This document shows positions 6,976 through 8,169 of a stretch of DNA of 8,169 nucleotides, one piece after another. Under the pieces are notes generated by a model. It had not been told where the DNA came from. It made no database searches and was given only the letters and a program-made list of their open reading frames with translations. Within the stretch, counting starts at the first letter, position 1. Every line of letters begins with the position of its first letter. The translations under genes were made by a program, and so were the position numbers. The stretch comes from Prevotellaceae bacterium. GTDB taxonomy: Bacteria > Bacteroidota > Bacteroidia > Bacteroidales > Bacteroidaceae. The stretch is from NCBI GenBank assembly GCA_905371275.1, contig CAJPLH010000077.1, positions 1 to 8,169 of the forward strand. The letters run 5' to 3'.

Positions 6976-7641
6976 ATGATCAACATCGAACCTTCTTGGC
7001 GCAACATCTTAGCCGATGAATTCTCTGCACCCTATTTTGAACAATTGGTCAAATTTGTGCGCCAAGAATATGCTGAAAATGTCTGTTATCCTCCCGGAAA
7101 ACAGATATTTGCAGCCTTCGATCTCTGTCCATTTTCACAAGTCAAAGTAGTCATCATCGGACAAGATCCTTACCACGGAGCCGGACAAGCCGAAGGACTC
7201 TGTTTCTCCGTAGCTTCAGGAGTGAGAATCCCCCCATCGCTGCGCAACATTTTCAAAGAGATTGCCGATGATTTGCAACAACCCCTCGCCACCGACGGAA
7301 GTTTGCGCCACTGGGCTAAGCAAGGCGTCTTGTTGCTCAACAGCACCCTCACCGTGAGAGAAGGAAAACCCGGTTCGCACTTCGGAAAAGGTTGGGAACA
7401 ATTCACCGATGCAGTCATCGACCGCGTAAACCGCGAGCGCAATAACGTAGTTTTCCTCTTGTGGGGACGCAAAGCGCAAGAAAAAGCCAAGAACATCGAC
7501 ACGCAGCGCCACCTTGTACTCACTGCTGCGCATCCCTCCCCCATGGCATTAAACCACGGAGGAGCCTTCTTCGGATTGCATCATTTTTCACAGACCAATG
7601 CTTATCTCACCCAGCACGGACACAGTCCCATCCAGTGGTAA
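6976..7641 (+). CDS. ung: Uracil-DNA glycosylase, family 1 (UNG)
   Basis: Removes uracil from DNA (from dUTP incorporation or cytosine deamination), starting base excision repair. From ATG 6976 the protein has 221 residues and begins 'MINIEPSW', the common UNG start; the catalytic Asp in 'GQDPYHG' is then residue 64, the same number as in E. coli Ung. An in-frame ATG at 6952 would add eight residues of no family resemblance and is less likely. Other motifs: Phe77 (GLCFSV) stacks on uracil, Asn122 in 'LLLNSTLTV' recognises the base, and His186 in 'HPSPM' is the second catalytic residue. The intercalation loop is unusual: Met190 replaces the usual Leu, and eight residues rather than six separate HPSP from FFG. 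The gene begins 128 bases after speA; no terminator or promoter in that gap convinces me, so its transcription is unclear. Confidence 0.96.
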   Translation: MINIEPSWRNILADEFSAPYFEQLVKFVRQEYAENVCYPPGKQIFAAFDLCPFSQVKVVIIGQDPYHGAGQAEGLCFSVASGVRIPPSLRNIFKEIADDLQQPLATDGSLRHWAKQGVLLLNSTLTVREGKPGSHFGKGWEQFTDAVIDRVNRERNNVVFLLWGRKAQEKAKNIDTQRHLVLTAAHPSPMALNHGGAFFGLHHFSQTNAYLTQHGHSPIQW

Positions 7642-7783
7642 ACGCTGAGGCGCAAACCGAACTTCACATTCAACTCCATCCCCAAGCGCAGCACTTTTCT
7701 TCCTTAAAAGCGCATACTTCGCACGTTACATATACATCCTTATTGCGCGTGCTTATTTCACACATAGACTAGACCCACAATTT

Positions 7784-8169
7784 ATGCTCCCCATTCTCCA
7801 AGTTGGCGATGTTTTACTCTCGCCCGACATTCTCACCGAACATTTCTGCTGCGACCTCGAAGCCTGCGGCGGAGCCTGTTGCATCGAAGGAGAAGCCGGA
7901 GCTCCCATCACACCAGCAGAAGTCAAAGAGCTAGAGCGCGTCTTACCTGCCGTGTGGATGGAACTCGATCCAAAAGCCCGAAAAGTGCTCAACAAACAAG
8001 GAGTAGCCTATCGCGACGAAGACGGAGATCTAGTCACAAGCATCGTCAATGGCAAAGACTGCTGTTTCACCTGCTACGACAAAAACGGTATCTGTCTCTG
8101 CGCCACCGACCGCGCACACAGAGAAGGCAGAATAGACTGGGCAAAACCCATCAGTTGCTACCTCTATCC
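7784..8169 (+). CDS. DUF3109 family cysteine-rich protein (partial, 3' end outside window)
   Basis: An open frame from ATG 7784 runs off the window edge after 128 codons. The start fits the family: a short 'MLPILQVGDVLLSPDIL' strand region, then the cysteine cluster 'CCDLEACGGACCIEGEAGAP' (Cys22, 23, 28, 32, 33), a middle 'NGKDCCFTCYDKNGICLC' (Cys93, 94, 97, 104, 106), then 'REGRIDWAKPISCYLYP' (Cys125). DUF3109 proteins are common in Bacteroidota and have no established function that I know; the cysteine spacing suggests a metal or iron-sulfur site, related in style to YkgJ-type clusters. Eleven cysteines in 128 residues is high even for the family, since Cys22, Cys94 and Cys97 appear to be extra by comparison with the pattern I remember. 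No signal peptide is seen, so a cytoplasmic location is likely. It starts 142 bases after ung. Confidence 0.88.
   Translation, partial: MLPILQVGDVLLSPDILTEHFCCDLEACGGACCIEGEAGAPITPAEVKELERVLPAVWMELDPKARKVLNKQGVAYRDEDGDLVTSIVNGKDCCFTCYDKNGICLCATDRAHREGRIDWAKPISCYLY

Noticed and set aside
7686..7713. Hairpin after ung (GCGC…TTTT / AAAAGCGC)
   Set aside because: Needs a five-base bulge and has no T tract; too weak to call.

Overview
The window is an ordinary stretch of a Bacteroidota chromosome, most likely Bacteroidales and possibly Prevotellaceae (the family is a guess). The order is supported by a surface-type lipoprotein behind a TonB-dependent receptor, a perfect Bacteroidota -7 promoter element (TAnnTTTG) before topA, the absence of Shine-Dalgarno sequences, a zinc-finger-free TopA with C-terminal repeats, and a DUF3109 protein. 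All recognised genes lie on the + strand. I see no RNA gene, mobile element, CRISPR array or defence system.

Left part (1-1595): the last ~80 codons of a TonB-dependent outer-membrane receptor are followed by a beta-propeller lipoprotein. The pair resembles the BtuB-BtuG cobalamin capture and transport units of gut Bacteroides. A long stem-loop with a run of seven T closes this unit.

Middle part (1691-6847): a promoter with both Bacteroidota elements drives topA (DNA topoisomerase I). After 31 bases comes aroK (shikimate kinase), then after 137 bases speA (biosynthetic arginine decarboxylase). TopA ends in a 71-residue Lys/Ser/Thr/Ala tail encoded by a degenerate DNA repeat. topA and aroK are probably cotranscribed; speA may have its own promoter.

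Right part (6976-8169): ung (family 1 uracil-DNA glycosylase) is followed by the first 128 codons of a cysteine-rich DUF3109 protein cut by the window edge. These are housekeeping genes with no obvious common pathway.

No undescribed system is evident. The points most worth checking are the BtuB/BtuG-like pair, a reversal of GC skew at about 4.8-5.7 kb although gene direction does not change, the histone-like TopA tail, and unusual residues in the AroK P-loop and in the Ung DNA-intercalation loop.
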